64,000 nucleotides of DNA from the NCBI GenBank assembly GCA_037389465.1, contig JAZARR010000088.1:1178001-1242000 (forward strand). The letters run 5' to 3'. The notes beneath the pieces were generated by a model. It was not told the DNA's origin, searched no databases, and saw nothing but the letters and a program-made list of their open reading frames with translations. Numbering within the stretch: the first letter of the stretch is position 1; every line of letters begins with the position of its first letter. The stretch comes from Baylisascaris procyonis. Taxonomy: Eukaryota > Nematoda > Chromadorea > Rhabditida > Ascarididae. This document shows, in pieces, positions 12,061 to 24,593 of this stretch. The position numbers were made by a program, and so were the translations under genes.

Positions 12061-14246
12061 TTTCTGTTTATTTGACCTGAAGGACTCTAGTTTTTCACAG
12101 CTGAAGGAAATGCCGAAATTTCCTTTGGCTCTAGTTTAATTGCTTTTTGACGTCTTGTCTATTTCGCAGTTGTCCATTATCCCGGCTGCAAGTACGATTA
12201 GAGAAACGATCTCACCGACACATTTATGGAGTTGGTTGATTTCTCAATCCGCGTCCACACTTTTCCTTTCATAAGATTTGAACAGAAGCCGCCTTGATAA
12301 TTTTTTTTTCGGCAGTCGTTTCCATAACATCGAAAATCACGACTGACCTAATAGTTCGATGATGCTAGAGCGTTATCAACGAAGTTGTGTAACATGTCAC
12401 ATCGAGATTGTCAATTTGACGGCTTAATTTTTGCATCTGAGATATGGATTTGTGAGCTGCTCCGGTTCCAAGGATCTTAATTTGCATCGGAGTTGTTGAC
12501 TGTGTCGAGTTTGCAATTCCTACCCATTTTCTCCCTTGTTACCCCGTTGGGGCACCGCTTGTGCTTTACCTTCCTCCATTCTTGCGGAACACTCGCTTTC
12601 CTGGCTTTACCTACCAGGTGGAGCGTACTCTTGAAATTCTCCGTCGCTGGTTTGTATTTTTCTTTTCTCTCCCCCCTTTCGGCTTCAGCCTAAAATCAGT
12701 CTATTGCTGTTGGTAATTTTCCATCCCGTTCGTTAACGGATTGACTTGTTGTGTTGCTTGGTCAATTTTTAATGTTACCTTTCGATTGGTGTAATGCCGT
12801 CTTCTGGCTCCCATTCCTCAGTAGGCATCTGCAGGTCATACGGCGTCTTGAGATATCCCAAAAGTCTTCTGTTGGTTGTTCGAGTAGGCCACCCGAGGGT
12901 TCTGCACACCTTGGGTGACCCATTTTCCGGCTCGTAGCACAACTTTATAGTGCCCATTTATTTATTTATTCAGTGTTTCAGCAGCAGAAGTGTATGTGAG
13001 AGGCATAGAACGGTCATAGCGAGACATTGAACGAGAAGGAAAAAGGATGCGTAACCGGATGAATTTTGTGGAAATCGCGACAGTTGAACGTAGAAATTGA
13101 GCTGAAGAGCCTGGCATATTGCACAGTTAACAAAAAAAAAAAAAAAAAAAAAAAATTGACGGGGATTGCAGTGTGTTTCTATGCATGAGTTTTTATGTAA
13201 TCTCTCCTCGATGGCTTCCCAACTTTATCAGAGTGATGACCACTTGCATTACTTGATCGCAAGTTAATGTGGTATTAGTTTGATGTAGGTCCTCATATGA
13301 ATCCTAATAGTCCGTAAGTATCTAACGGCGAAGTTGGCGTTTCGTATATTATCGGGTTAGGATTAACTCTGTCGCAGATATTAGCAGCTTTAAAATATTT
13401 CCGAATGAGCAATGGAAGTTAGTCGTTTTCATGTGTATTTTTATACATCTGAATGAGATTCGTTTATAACAGCGTGTTTGTCGACGCGTTGATTCGGAAT
13501 CGCTGAGATGTTTTTGCTAGGTGGTCGGTCATCTTCACACAACGCCCTCTTCATTTCATAGAGTAAAATACTAGAGCATTTCCGTCGGCTTGAGTGGTCT
13601 TCTTCCTTATTTCATCCTTTTCAATGAAATGGGCGGGACTTGCGCTAAAATGCAGCAAATTCAAGGGGGTTTCGCTCAGAATGGCTGATTTTGCTAGCCA
13701 ATGCATCTCTTTGGTAGAAGGAGCATGTGCATGTGCTGCTTGTGTGAAGCAATTCGACGTTTGAGATATTGTTTATAGCGAATAGGATTTCATTTTTTCA
13801 TGAAGCTGTCGACATATTGGATGGATTGAATGCTGTCGACGTATTCGGAAAAGTAAGTAAAAATAGATTCCTGAAAACAACCGGAATTGGGAAAGGTAAT
13901 TGCTTCTCTTGATCTCCTTCGTGGACACAATTTTCATAGATGCAGTTCTGCTGAAATTTTCCGAAGGATAGTTGATCTTTTACGTGGGGTGAAATTTGGA
14001 AGTTGTTTAGCCTCTAGATTCTAGAAGCTCCTTCGCTCGCGTTTATGTTTGTTCTCACGTTTTTTTTTTTTTTTTTTTTTTGGAATTTATGTTTCATTCA
14101 TCAACTTCCTATTTATGCATACGGCGTTTTTCTTCAGAGATTGTTCCAATAGAGACTATATCACTTCGTATTCAACAGATCGCTTACGTATCTTCGGTGA
14201 TCGAATCTACTTATTGCATTCAAAGCAGAGAGTTTTTTACTTTCAG
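12061..14246. other. Intergenic region upstream of the SSBP gene
   Basis: Up to about 12.96 kb the minus strand is purine-rich with broken open frames and may be the rest of the fossil retroelement, but I recognise no motif. A run of 24 A (13132-13155) and a run of 22 T (14060-14081) follow. The SSBP promoter should lie close to 14.2 kb; no core element is evident. Confidence 0.5.
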
Positions 14247-14355
14247 GATTGACCTGGAATAAAAGTGTAGCATTTTGGCGGTAAGTATGTTTTTGAATGG
14301 AGTTTGAACTAACCATAACGCAAAGCTGACGGTCGATACGAATCCGGTGGGAACG
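14247..14355 (+). other. Probable 5' untranslated exon segment of the SSBP gene
   Basis: A good acceptor, TTTACTTTCAG, ends at 14246, 109 bases before the ATG. In nematodes this could receive a trans-spliced leader or join an upstream 5' exon. A GTAAGT at 14281 could be a donor that splits the leader, but no strong acceptor follows before the ATG, so a continuous leader is simpler. Confidence 0.4.
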
Positions 14356-17300
14356 ATGTTTGCGCAACAACCAAAAGGCCCACCTGCGCCTAGACCTCAG
14401 CAGACATTAACTAGCCAAAGTGAGGCATCCGCCAAAGAAAAGTAAGCTATCTCTTTATCTTCTTATTGATTTTTATATTCTTAAAGTTTTCAACAAATCG
14501 ATTGTTGTTGAAATTTTTTATGCCAACACACTGAGGACAATGCTGTTTTTTGAAATGCTTGAGTGTTTTCTGATTGCAATATTGAAACGAATTTTTATCT
14601 TATCACAATGCGCTATTCCGCATATGATTTGAATATAAGACACGTTAGCTGCACATAAACTTATTGGCTAACATTGCAGTAATTAATAGTTCGTTTATCA
14701 CCTTGCTAAATCTTCGTTCTACAAAGTGAACTTTGTTGTATAATATCCAATTCTATGGATTTGATGTTGTTTTTAGACTTGCTGGCTTCGTTTATGAATA
14801 TTTAATACATAATGGTGCGACGAAAACAGCCGAATCATTTAAAGGCGAAATGCTTTCGGTAAGTTGATTTCAGTTAACCATTTCGGTGGTTCACTTGCTT
14901 CCTCTCAAACTTTTTCACTTTGTTTCATTGCATTCCTTTTTATCAAACATTCTTCTATAATAGGCATCAGTGAACGCTTCCGTGAAATGTACATCTGAGT
15001 TCAGCTTTAACCTTTGAGATACACCCATTGCGTATGCTGGTTTGTGCCCTGTCTTAAATGAATAAGCCGAGTCCAGGCTGCTATGAGGTGCTTGTATACG
15101 GAGTGAACTGTGCCGGCATATATAGGAGCTCAGGTACGAGTTTTAATGTCGGATCCTGTGGAAATTTTTTGAAAGACACCATACTGCAAGGATGTAATCT
15201 TTTCAAAGAAGCGCTAATGGTATAAGCGAAGAGGGCGTATATTCGAAAAAATCAAAAAAAAAAGGCTTATTGCCGAGAAAATACGATAGTAGAAGTATGT
15301 AATTCGATAACTTTCAATGTTTTTGATTTTGTTTTGATAGAGGGTTTCGATCATCGAGTTGCTCTTTCTCGTTTTTCTCCACGTCTTTCGTCAAGTAATT
15401 ATATTCTTATTTGTTGTTTTAGGTTTTTGGTGTGAATGTTCTATTCGCTTTAGTGTTATCTTTTGCAGCAAAACAACGTTGCGAAACAAGTCAACGTTGG
15501 TGACGCCCCAGGATTCCTGCAGAATTGGTTTTTGTAAGTTCGCTTTGATTCTCATTGAGTATCGGGCCTCTATTAAAATTGTTTTCGAAAAATTGGTGAG
15601 AAAACGTGATCTAGGAAGATTCCAAGCAACACTCTGTTTTAAGCGTTGATTTGCTTTTTTGAGGGTTTTTTTTTAGTGAAGTTTTGTCGTTAGTGGCTAT
15701 TGAACGCTGGAATTTTGGAAAATTTTGATTTGCGGTGGGGGGAGGGGATGGAGAAAAGACTGATATTGTTTTATTGGGATGGGAGGGAGGGGAAGGTGGG
15801 AAATTTTGGTTTAGTTGGATTGTTTATGTATGCAAGATTGTATAAGATGTATGTAGAACGTGAATAAGTGAAGGGTGCAGCTAAGCGAAATTACATGAAG
15901 CACAGTGCATCCCCGAACGGCTTCACCCGTCTTTTGTCATAGCAGGCTCCCGTCTGTGTTTATAGGTCGTTTCGATTGAGTGTTATTGAAGGTGTTAAGG
16001 CTGTTGAAGAAGCAATATCGCGGTTAGCAATGTGACAATCACTAGCCTTTGATGTGATCATTTGCAGCAATGCTTTAACACATTTGGCTCTGATTAAATG
16101 TAACAAAATGACAAACACAGCAGTTTTCTTGATCGTCTCACTCTATAGTTTGAACTCTCATAGATATTCTAATTTTTGTGAATCATCTTCACCTTGTGTT
16201 CGTTTATATTCTGCAGCATTTTTTTTGCATTCCTAAATGTAATGGGATTTGTTTATTATCGACAACTATTGCATGGTAATTGGACAGCTTATTGATTGTG
16301 TATTGCTGGATAAGACCGCTTTTGAATAATTTGGAGGTTTTAACGCTTGGTGATGTCTATCTGCTCATGTTTTTATGCTACAATAATTAGGCACATAATA
16401 ATAAAGGAACTCATTTGCACTATAGTTTATCTAGAAAACATTTTCAGTTTGTTTTGGGATCTTTATTCTGCCGCACCTGAGCGACGGGATTCTTGTGAGG
16501 CGTCGCAGGAGGCGAAAGCTTTTCATGAATACGTAAGTTTTAACAGCGTTATGCATCTATAATTCGTTGAAATTTTGAACAATGCCTTTACTTACTATAC
16601 ATGAGATGTGTGCTTTAGTTATGTTTGAGAAAAGCAAAAGGGAGATAGAGCCCATAGTTCACATTCCAGAACAATGAATCTTGTTTTATTAATTCACTTG
16701 ATTAGACTTATTTGGGTTGAGCTTGGGATTTTCTAACCTTAAAGAATTGATTTTCAGGGGTTTATGAATACATCGCATGGTGTACCGCCAGGTCCAGCGG
16801 GAGCACCAATGATGAATGGAATGCATGGCTCGCATTTGGTTCGTTTTTTTTTTTTAATGCATTTAACGTTTGCATTGTGAGAATTTCTTTGATGTTATTC
16901 GATTGTATTATCGAAGCAGAGGCAACTTTCAGCTTCTCATACCTAGACTAAGTCATTTTTTATCGTCAAAAAATAGCTATCTCTTTTTTCTTCTACTCTT
17001 CTTCACTTCGAACTCATTCCTCCACATTATGTCTTTAGAAGGTGTTTAAGATTATTATTGCCTCAAATGAGCTATGTGTTATTTATGTTTGAAGATGTTT
17101 CTGATGCTTTTCATGAGAGAATTTTTAGTGCGTTTTTATGAAGTCATATGTTTCATTTTATCATCACAACACATCCGCTCATCAGTCAAAGTGGGAGTGC
17201 TAAGCAAACGCAGCGGCAACCGATTGAAAAAGTTTGAAGGGAAGGGGATCATATTGTCGTACTTGATGAAGGAGGATACTAGTGATGAAGGAATGCGTAT

Positions 17301-20300
17301 ACCCTGCAAGGACCCGTAGTAAAATCTGGTCTTATTTCCAGTGTAGCTCTTTTTACTGAGTGTTGTTTAGTGTTATAAAAAAACTTCCAAAGCAAAACTA
17401 ACTCACTGCGCTTTTACACCGGAATTGATGTGCGTTGTAAACTGTAATCGGCAATAACTGTGATGCAGCTGATGAGGAGTATGAATGGAATGGCGGAACG
17501 AGCGAAGCATAGAGGATAGGTTGGTACGACGGGGCCGACCCTCTCCTTCGCTCCCCCGCTAGAGGAACGCGCTTAGTAAACAAGCGGGTTGGGAATAGTG
17601 GCTAAACATTTATGTGCCATGAAAGTTTATTCTTCCGCACTGTATGTGAGCGAAGTGAAACACATTTGGAAATAGTTGAAGAACGGTAAGAAGTTTGCAG
17701 CGACACTGAATGATTTGGTGGTTTAACTATATTTAACAGATGCATATGTCCTATTTGTTATTGTTGTGAAAGTGGTGCAGACTGTGTCGGCATTAACCAT
17801 GTCTCCCATCCTGTATTAGACGAATATCCGTGGCTTCATTCTCGCATCCTTAAGATATCTGTGCTAGTACTGCTGCAGTGCATCAGTTTGTTTACTGAGG
17901 ATGTTTTGACGACGATGTTAATGCACGAAGGTAACACCCATGAGTTATTGTTGGGAAATGGTTGTGGGGAGGGGTTATAAGTGCAAGTCAAAGCTTCGTT
18001 GCGTAGAGTGAACTTGATGTTTTCTAAGCTGCAACACTTGTTCCGTCATACAGTGATCAGCATATCTGACTTAGGTTTTCAGGATTTGCTGCCAAGGAAC
18101 CGTGAAGTTTGTCCTCATTCCTTATTGAGCTCATTGATTAGCATGAAAAATGCTGGAATAATCGTAGTGAATCTGTCTGCGGAAGGAGTGGGAGAGATTC
18201 TGCTTGTGAGGACGATGTTGATCGTTGATCACGTCGGTAAATCGAAGACTCGTTTTTTAGTGAAAAGAAAAGTCGGCACACAGCTGCCAATAAGCGCCGT
18301 GCTGATGATAATCTAAGGCGAACTTGTTTAATACTTCACATATGAATGTTATCGATTTTATCCAGCTCATTGTTTAGCAATAGGGATAGGGGTGATTAAC
18401 TAATGTGGCGTTTGACCGGCTGGTAATTCTCCATTGAAGGTACAGTGCGGATCGTCGTGAGTGCTCAGTAATGTCTCTATTTTATTTTGCAAGAGGCTTG
18501 CCTCTACCGCGGGTGACGCATTCTTTAGAAAATTTATTCACTTTTAGCATTTTAAATACACTCAACATATAGGGGAAGGCTTTCGGCTGACCACCGATCA
18601 GAATGAGCCCTATGCAGTGGTTGTGTTGGATGTTTTGAACGCAAATTTCAAAAGAATTAAGTTGTGGCATGTCATGGGCAGTGGCCTTTCGTACTTGGAA
18701 TTATTGGGAAGTGGCTCTTGATATTGCCGATTAGGAAATGCAGCCTTCTAGTCTTCCATGTGAAATGTGCGAAGGAACTGATGAAATGTGCTGCGCATCC
18801 CGGGGTGAGTGTAGGTTTTGCTGCGTTGCTTTATCGACTGTATGGAATGCTTTTGCTTGCAAATTCGGCTGCTGTCAGCGAGGTGCAGTTGCGTTCTTTA
18901 ATGAAAGGCATTTGAAGAGAGGGAAGGGAGGGGGAGCTGCGTGTATATTGCTTACATATTACTCGTTTAGGATGCCGTACTCTTCTTGCAGATCGCATTC
19001 ACTTGAGATTTTAGATGTGGTTAGAGGGTTAGTTATTTTTATAATAGCTCATTCGTTCATTCGGTAAAGGCGGAATTACACTTTTGGCAAACCAAGAGAG
19101 GTGCAGCAGCATCCGATTAGGTCACTATATCTACGCAGTGTTGTGTTGATCACATCTTTCATACCCTGTATTAGCATAGTATCTTGGTCAATAATGCGAG
19201 CCAGGTTTCAACGTTTGTTGCCACAACCTTCGCTGATTACTGAATGTTTAGCTGATTTCCTCCAGTACTGAACGTCATGATCGCTATCAATAAAATACCA
19301 GTCACTTTCAAGTATTGATGTGTAGTTTCTACGCTTCATCCAATTGAAGCGTTCGGTTGTGAATGGGAATGTTGTAATTACCAAGTTGAGGCTGAATGAA
19401 ATATACAATTTCTGTCATTGGTCTGCATAATGTGATATTGGAGATTGCACTTACTGAATCGGAAGTACCGAATTACAGGTCGGGTTTTGTTTTTTGGTTC
19501 CTTAAGGAGTGAATTCTCCAGAAATTCAAGTCTGCAGCTTCCCAAGCGATGTGTGGTGTTAGGAGTAACTGAGAATATTCTGTCCAGGATTTCGGAAGTG
19601 ACGTATTTTAGAAAAAAAAATATTTGTGATGATGGTATGAAGTACGGAAATGTTGCCTGTAATTTAATTCAACAACATAGCTGCACTTGTTTATGATGGA
19701 ACCCTATAGTAAACTTGTCATTATTAAAATACAGGTATTATAGTCGATATTCGGGTAAGGTATCGCATTAGTGAATGTCTACCTGATTCGATGGGAATGT
19801 TGCGAATGAGCGGTTTTAGTTTGGATGAGCGACGACACAACGTGTGTTCATTGATTCGGGTGGTGGTGGGTGGCCTGGTGGCATGCAATGTGCACGTGTC
19901 AACGAAATGATGCGCACGCGTTTGCAATAACGAGTGCGGCGCGGCAAACGTGCGTTTGTGTTGATGGCTAACGTGGCGATGCGGAGAGGTGTGCTGAGAT
20001 CAGCGCCCTAAAAAAAAGGGAAACACAATGCGCAACGTTGCAGTTACAAATTGTAGATTGGCAATGGGTTTTGTAATATCGCCTGGGCATCAGCATCTCA
20101 ATTGACAAGGTGGAATTAAAGGTGTTTGTTCACATGGGAATTTCATGATTGTGGTGGAATACCTAGAACGAACTACAGGGAAATCACAAAACTACATTTT
20201 AAGGGACCAAATAGTCTGCATATTATGTTCAATTTTTCCACAGACTTTAGCGCATATAATGAACACATTATGTATATGTCCATACATATAGGTGTGTCTA

Positions 20301-23300
20301 TACATGCACACCTACATATTTATATTTGCTAATGAAGCGCTGCAAATGTAAAAGTGCAGTCTACAGTGGTATCGTGTGAGTTCCAGGTGTTTGAGTTCTG
20401 CGGATCAAAACCTAATTGCGAAGTTTTCTTGGTGATTGGCATCCGAAATTTCAAAAGCGTCAGGAAGTAGTGGCTTGAAGTGCGTTTTCCGTTGATTGCT
20501 TCACTTTTGTTGTCATTCCGAACAGAGAGTATTGATAGCACCTCGAACACACGAGTTTTTGGTGGAGCTGTTGCATTGCAGTCGCTTTCGAAACTCTTTT
20601 CATTGTGCGTCTAATCGCCGTTCCTGACCGTAGTAAGTTCCAGAGATGCGTGGTAATGCTAACATATTCTCAGTTTTCGAATGTCATCGGATCGAACGCT
20701 GATGCAACCTCCTCGTTCATATCGCTTAAGACTGTCATTTTTTTTTTGCATTGCATTGCAATCCACCGTTGCAATCTGTGCAGTTGTTGATAGCGAGGCA
20801 TTGCAATAATTGATATAATTTCAAAGAGTAGCATCACCATTCAAATCTGCTAACATTTTAATTTTTTTTTTCATCGTATTCCGATATTCTGACTTTTCAA
20901 CGATTTCGCGTTATCATCTATCATTTCAACAATATGAAACACATTTGTATGAGGTGTTTTATGTTATCTGTGTTGTCATCTTTTGGTTTTGATCGTTTCG
21001 AAATTGCAGTTCCCATCAGCAACGGCAAGTCCTTTGGGCATGGGACCTGGTCCAGGTCCTGACGGGATGATGCCTGCTGGTTACTATCCTCCACGATCCG
21101 CACAGCCTGGGCCGTCTGGATCAACAAGTCAGGCGTCTCCGATTTCCGGTACACTCATGAAAATTTCTTAATTGAAATTAGCCGTGAGAACATTCATTAA
21201 ATGTCATTATCTCTTCATTAGTTGCAGTGCATGATTGAAGGGTAAAGATGAAAAGAAAGATGAGGAAGTTACGGCAACGATACATTGGCTTTCAACACCT
21301 GACATTTTTTATATACGCACCTATTTATGAAAGCGTGAGCAGCTATGATGAAGAATCCGGTTAAAAGATATCGATTTTGGTGTGTTTTTTCCACTTTTCG
21401 GCACGACAAATTGGATACTTTACGAGGGTTAACGAATGGAACACTTGTGAGGGTTCAATCGCAAACGTTTTCTGGTGCCCTCATTTTATGAGGATTAGTG
21501 TCCATTAAAGTTTATTGCTAATTTTAACTTCTTTTATTGTTTTGATGTTTCGATGAAACATATTAGTTTGTAATCTATTTGCTTGTTTTTTTTTTTCTTG
21601 ATGGCAAAGAAGATTCAACATCATTTGGTTTTAGCCTTGCAGCGGTCTCACATATTTTGTTTAGGAGTGCCGCCATCAGGAAGTTTTGCGCCAGTACCTC
21701 CCCGCTATGCGATACCGGGCGCACGGAGCGGACCCCCTGGCCCGGGAGGGATTCCTCCGGGTGCCGGTTTTCCTGGAGGAGGACCTCCTCACATGTTCGC
21801 TGGTGCTGATCAAATGCGGCCTATGCAGCCGCAACGGTTACCTCCTAATGCTGGACCTATGCGGATGCCGACCGTACGTTTTCTTTTAAATATGTAGGTT
21901 GACTATCCTGAGGAAATAGAATGCGAATTAAAAGGACGATACATTGCCAAGGATGGGGTCTCCGCCTTGTCCGGTTCTTCATGAAGCCGAAAACAGCAGA
22001 AGCATCTTTACTACTATTTATTTTATACGCTTTTTTGCCCGTTACAGAATTGCTGGATCCGAGGCAGTCATATAGATTGACGCTTATTATTACGTGTAAT
22101 CAAAGTAAACATTGGAACGTTATTTTCAGAATTTTCCCGGTATGCGGCCGAACGGACCGATGCGGTACAGCTCACAGATGTATATGGACTCACCCACTGG
22201 AACGCCATTTCCTCCTGTATGTTTTTCTTTCTTTTTTTTTTTAATACACCTGAAAGGATCATGCTGAAGCAAGGATGTTCGTCTGTGCCGGAGAGCAGGA
22301 AGTCGATACAAATAGAAGTTGCTTCTTTCTTTTTTTTTTCCTTTTTTTTTTGCTTTCCTCGAAGGATGCTCTCGAAAGGGGCTGTTTTCCTGTTACGCGG
22401 AAAGTGGTTTTTCAACTGATCAATGTGGTATTGATATTTATGCACTGATATTCTTTTGTGCATCTTACTTTAGTTTCATACGGTATGGATTGTTGCACGA
22501 TAAGTTCCATCACTTGAGCGTCGTTCACGATAAGATTTATTGGTTCCAGTAAAAAGTAGTACACCTGAAATCGTGATTCTAGGGCGCGATGATGCCCAAC
22601 GGTGGCATGTGTTCGTCGGCCCCATCAATGATGTCATCGCCTGGTCCTCAGGGACCGATGCCAACGGGACCTGACGGACAGCCTGATCCGAGGGGCTATA
22701 TGATGATGTCAACGGCGTCCGCGATGCCGGTACGTTTGTTCGTTTTTGTTCCAATTCTTTATCAGGATTGACATCTATATGCCCAAGCCAAAAAGTAAGA
22801 GGTTTCTTCGTAGACGTTTCATTTTATTGTTGCTTTTACTGACCTATATAGGCGTAAAATGATCTTGTTTCATAACACGGTTTACTTCATTCTATAATTT
22901 CTCGAACAAATTGAAGAGGACATTTGGACTAAGTAGAAAAAAAGTGTCGCTAAAGGAATTATCGTTTTTTTTTTCATTAATAGAAGAACTAGAGGAACGT
23001 TGTTGCAGTACGGAATGCACGGCGCAGAAGGAAGCATTACGCCAGGGGCAGGAGGTCGAGGATCAGCAGGTCCGACGGTGGCAGCTTCTGAACCCCAAAT
23101 GAACTCACTATTAAATGGCGACGAGATGAAGCAATCTCCCGCATCAACGCATGGTGGTCTTAACGGAGGTACGCCTGGAACAGCGGGAGGCCCAGGTAAC
23201 TGAAGTTTCCCACTACACAGTTAATTGAGCATCAATTAGAGATGTAGGTTTTTTGCCCGCGATTCATCAATAAATTAGCGGAATAAGGTTTAGCCGAGTG

Positions 23301-24453
23301 TAAGTAATTAATAGGGTAGTTGAAAAGTGCGTGATTTTTAGTGCCATTGTAGACATGGATTATTTTAGTCGTTCGCAATTGATGTAGAGCGCAGTGCTAT
23401 AATGCCTTTAATCCTGTGCTTATTTTTTGCAAATGCAACAGGGCTGTCATCATAGCCGGCTACCGAAGCTTGTTGTGCAAAAATTGCTTTCCTCTACGCA
23501 TTGCACCACACATTTCTATATTGCTTCGATACCAGTCATATAGTTTATCTCATGTTACGTTTACTGTTTAAGTTTGAATAGTAAGTTAAGAGTATTGCGT
23601 ATCATCAAAAATGACTGTAGGAGTTAGGGGATATTTGAGGTACTTTATGTGTTATCCACACTTCATCCCGAGCAGAGCACAATATACGAAAATTTGTTTT
23701 TTATTCTCGGCAGTTAATTGAGGATACGATATACGACTATGCTTAATCGTCTGTCCATAATTGTTCACAAAAACTAAACGTTCATATCCTGTAGTTGTTC
23801 ACGAGATATGAATGTTCAGTTTTTAATTATTTTCAGAAGAAGCGTTTTTGAACCGTAGCGAAAATTTCTTATTGAGTGCAAAAATGTGGTATTGCTAGGA
23901 GCACCGTTTTGGTCTAGGAGTGGATCAGCATACGTTTGCTGGTGTGAACAGGTCAGGAATGGACTAGCGGGCTCAATGCCTTTTTCCTACAGTCGAGAAA
24001 ACGGGTAAAAACATCATATTACCTCGATTAAAACCTCCTCCATCTTAAGAAAATTTCTTCCTTGGAAGAGGCGCACTAAACTTTTGAGAGAAAAAATGGC
24101 TCCTTCCACACCTATCATGTATTCTGAAAAAGTGCTGTGTATGTGTGCTGTTGCTCCATCTTGCTTTCTACTGGATTCTGTCCTCCCTAACTTTATTGCT
24201 TGAACTGATTTTTGTTCCAGGTAGTCAGGCACCTGTCGGGGGACCGGGCTCAGTAGCAGGAGCCGGAGTTGGCGGTCCGGGATCCGTGCATTCGCAGAGT
24301 GGAGGATCGGGAAGCGGTGGTGGAGGCGGAAGCCAAGGAGGAGGAGCCGGCACCGGAGCTGCGAATTCGGGTGGAGCGCCAGCAGGTGGTGGCAATGTTG
24401 GAGGCCAAGTTGGTCTTGATTTTGTACCCATTGTCGCCCCCTATTGCTCTTGA
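14356..24453 (+). CDS. sam-10: SSBP/Ssdp family LIM-domain-binding-protein cofactor (SAM-10 orthologue)
   Basis: Eleven exons: 14356-14441, 14777-14858, 15469-15533, 16448-16532, 16758-16838, 21010-21148, 21665-21873, 22130-22216, 22583-22729, 23009-23195 and 24221-24453. Every junction is GT-AG and in phase, giving 466 residues, close to other family members. The N-terminus MFAQQPKG leads into a LisH/LUFS domain (about 29-106): [20 protein letters not shown], then [12 protein letters not shown] and [18 protein letters not shown]. Residues 107-466 are disordered, rich in Pro, Gly and Met, ending in a Gly/Ala/Ser-rich tail. The family binds LDB/Chip proteins in the nucleus, stabilises them and supports LIM-homeodomain transcription. 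In C. elegans, SAM-10 acts in neuronal presynaptic development. The tail lacks the NPFQSESYSPS-type end of vertebrate SSBPs. An AATAAA 135 bases after the stop supports this last exon. Confidence 0.92.
15734..15800 (+). other. G-quadruplex-prone tract in SSBP intron 3
   Basis: The core at 15776-15792 has four G runs (GGG, GGG, GGG, GGGG) separated by loops of two, one and one bases. A second G-rich block lies at 15734-15750. The tract begins about 200 bases after the exon 3 donor, on the coding strand, so it would also be present in the pre-mRNA. Confidence 0.6.
16839..21009 (+). other. Large SSBP intron 5 with GC-richer patches
   Basis: This 4.2-kb intron is the longest in the gene. It contains two locally GC-rich, CpG-containing patches, about 17400-17600 and 19820-20000, in an otherwise AT-rich background. 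No open frame in it resembles a known protein. The patches could be enhancers or an internal promoter; that is inference. Confidence 0.4.
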
Positions 24454-24587
24454 AAAAGGCGAGCCTCTCGTGTTTTTAATTCCTAAAACTGTTGCAAGCA
24501 TAGTCTAGCATCCCCTTAAAGAAATATTATTATTTATACTCACCTAGTTGGCGCGTTGCCTAAGCGTGATGGATCTAGTGACATTAT

Positions 24588-24593
24588 AATAAA
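24588..24593 (+). terminator. Probable polyadenylation signal of the SSBP gene
   Basis: An AATAAA hexamer lies 135 bases after the stop codon, a normal nematode 3' UTR length. It is the first canonical hexamer downstream of the stop. Confidence 0.6.

Noticed and set aside
22068..22463. Minus-strand frame of 131 codons within the SSBP gene
   Set aside because: It runs antisense across an SSBP exon and T-rich intron tracts that translate as poly-Lys; no independent evidence.
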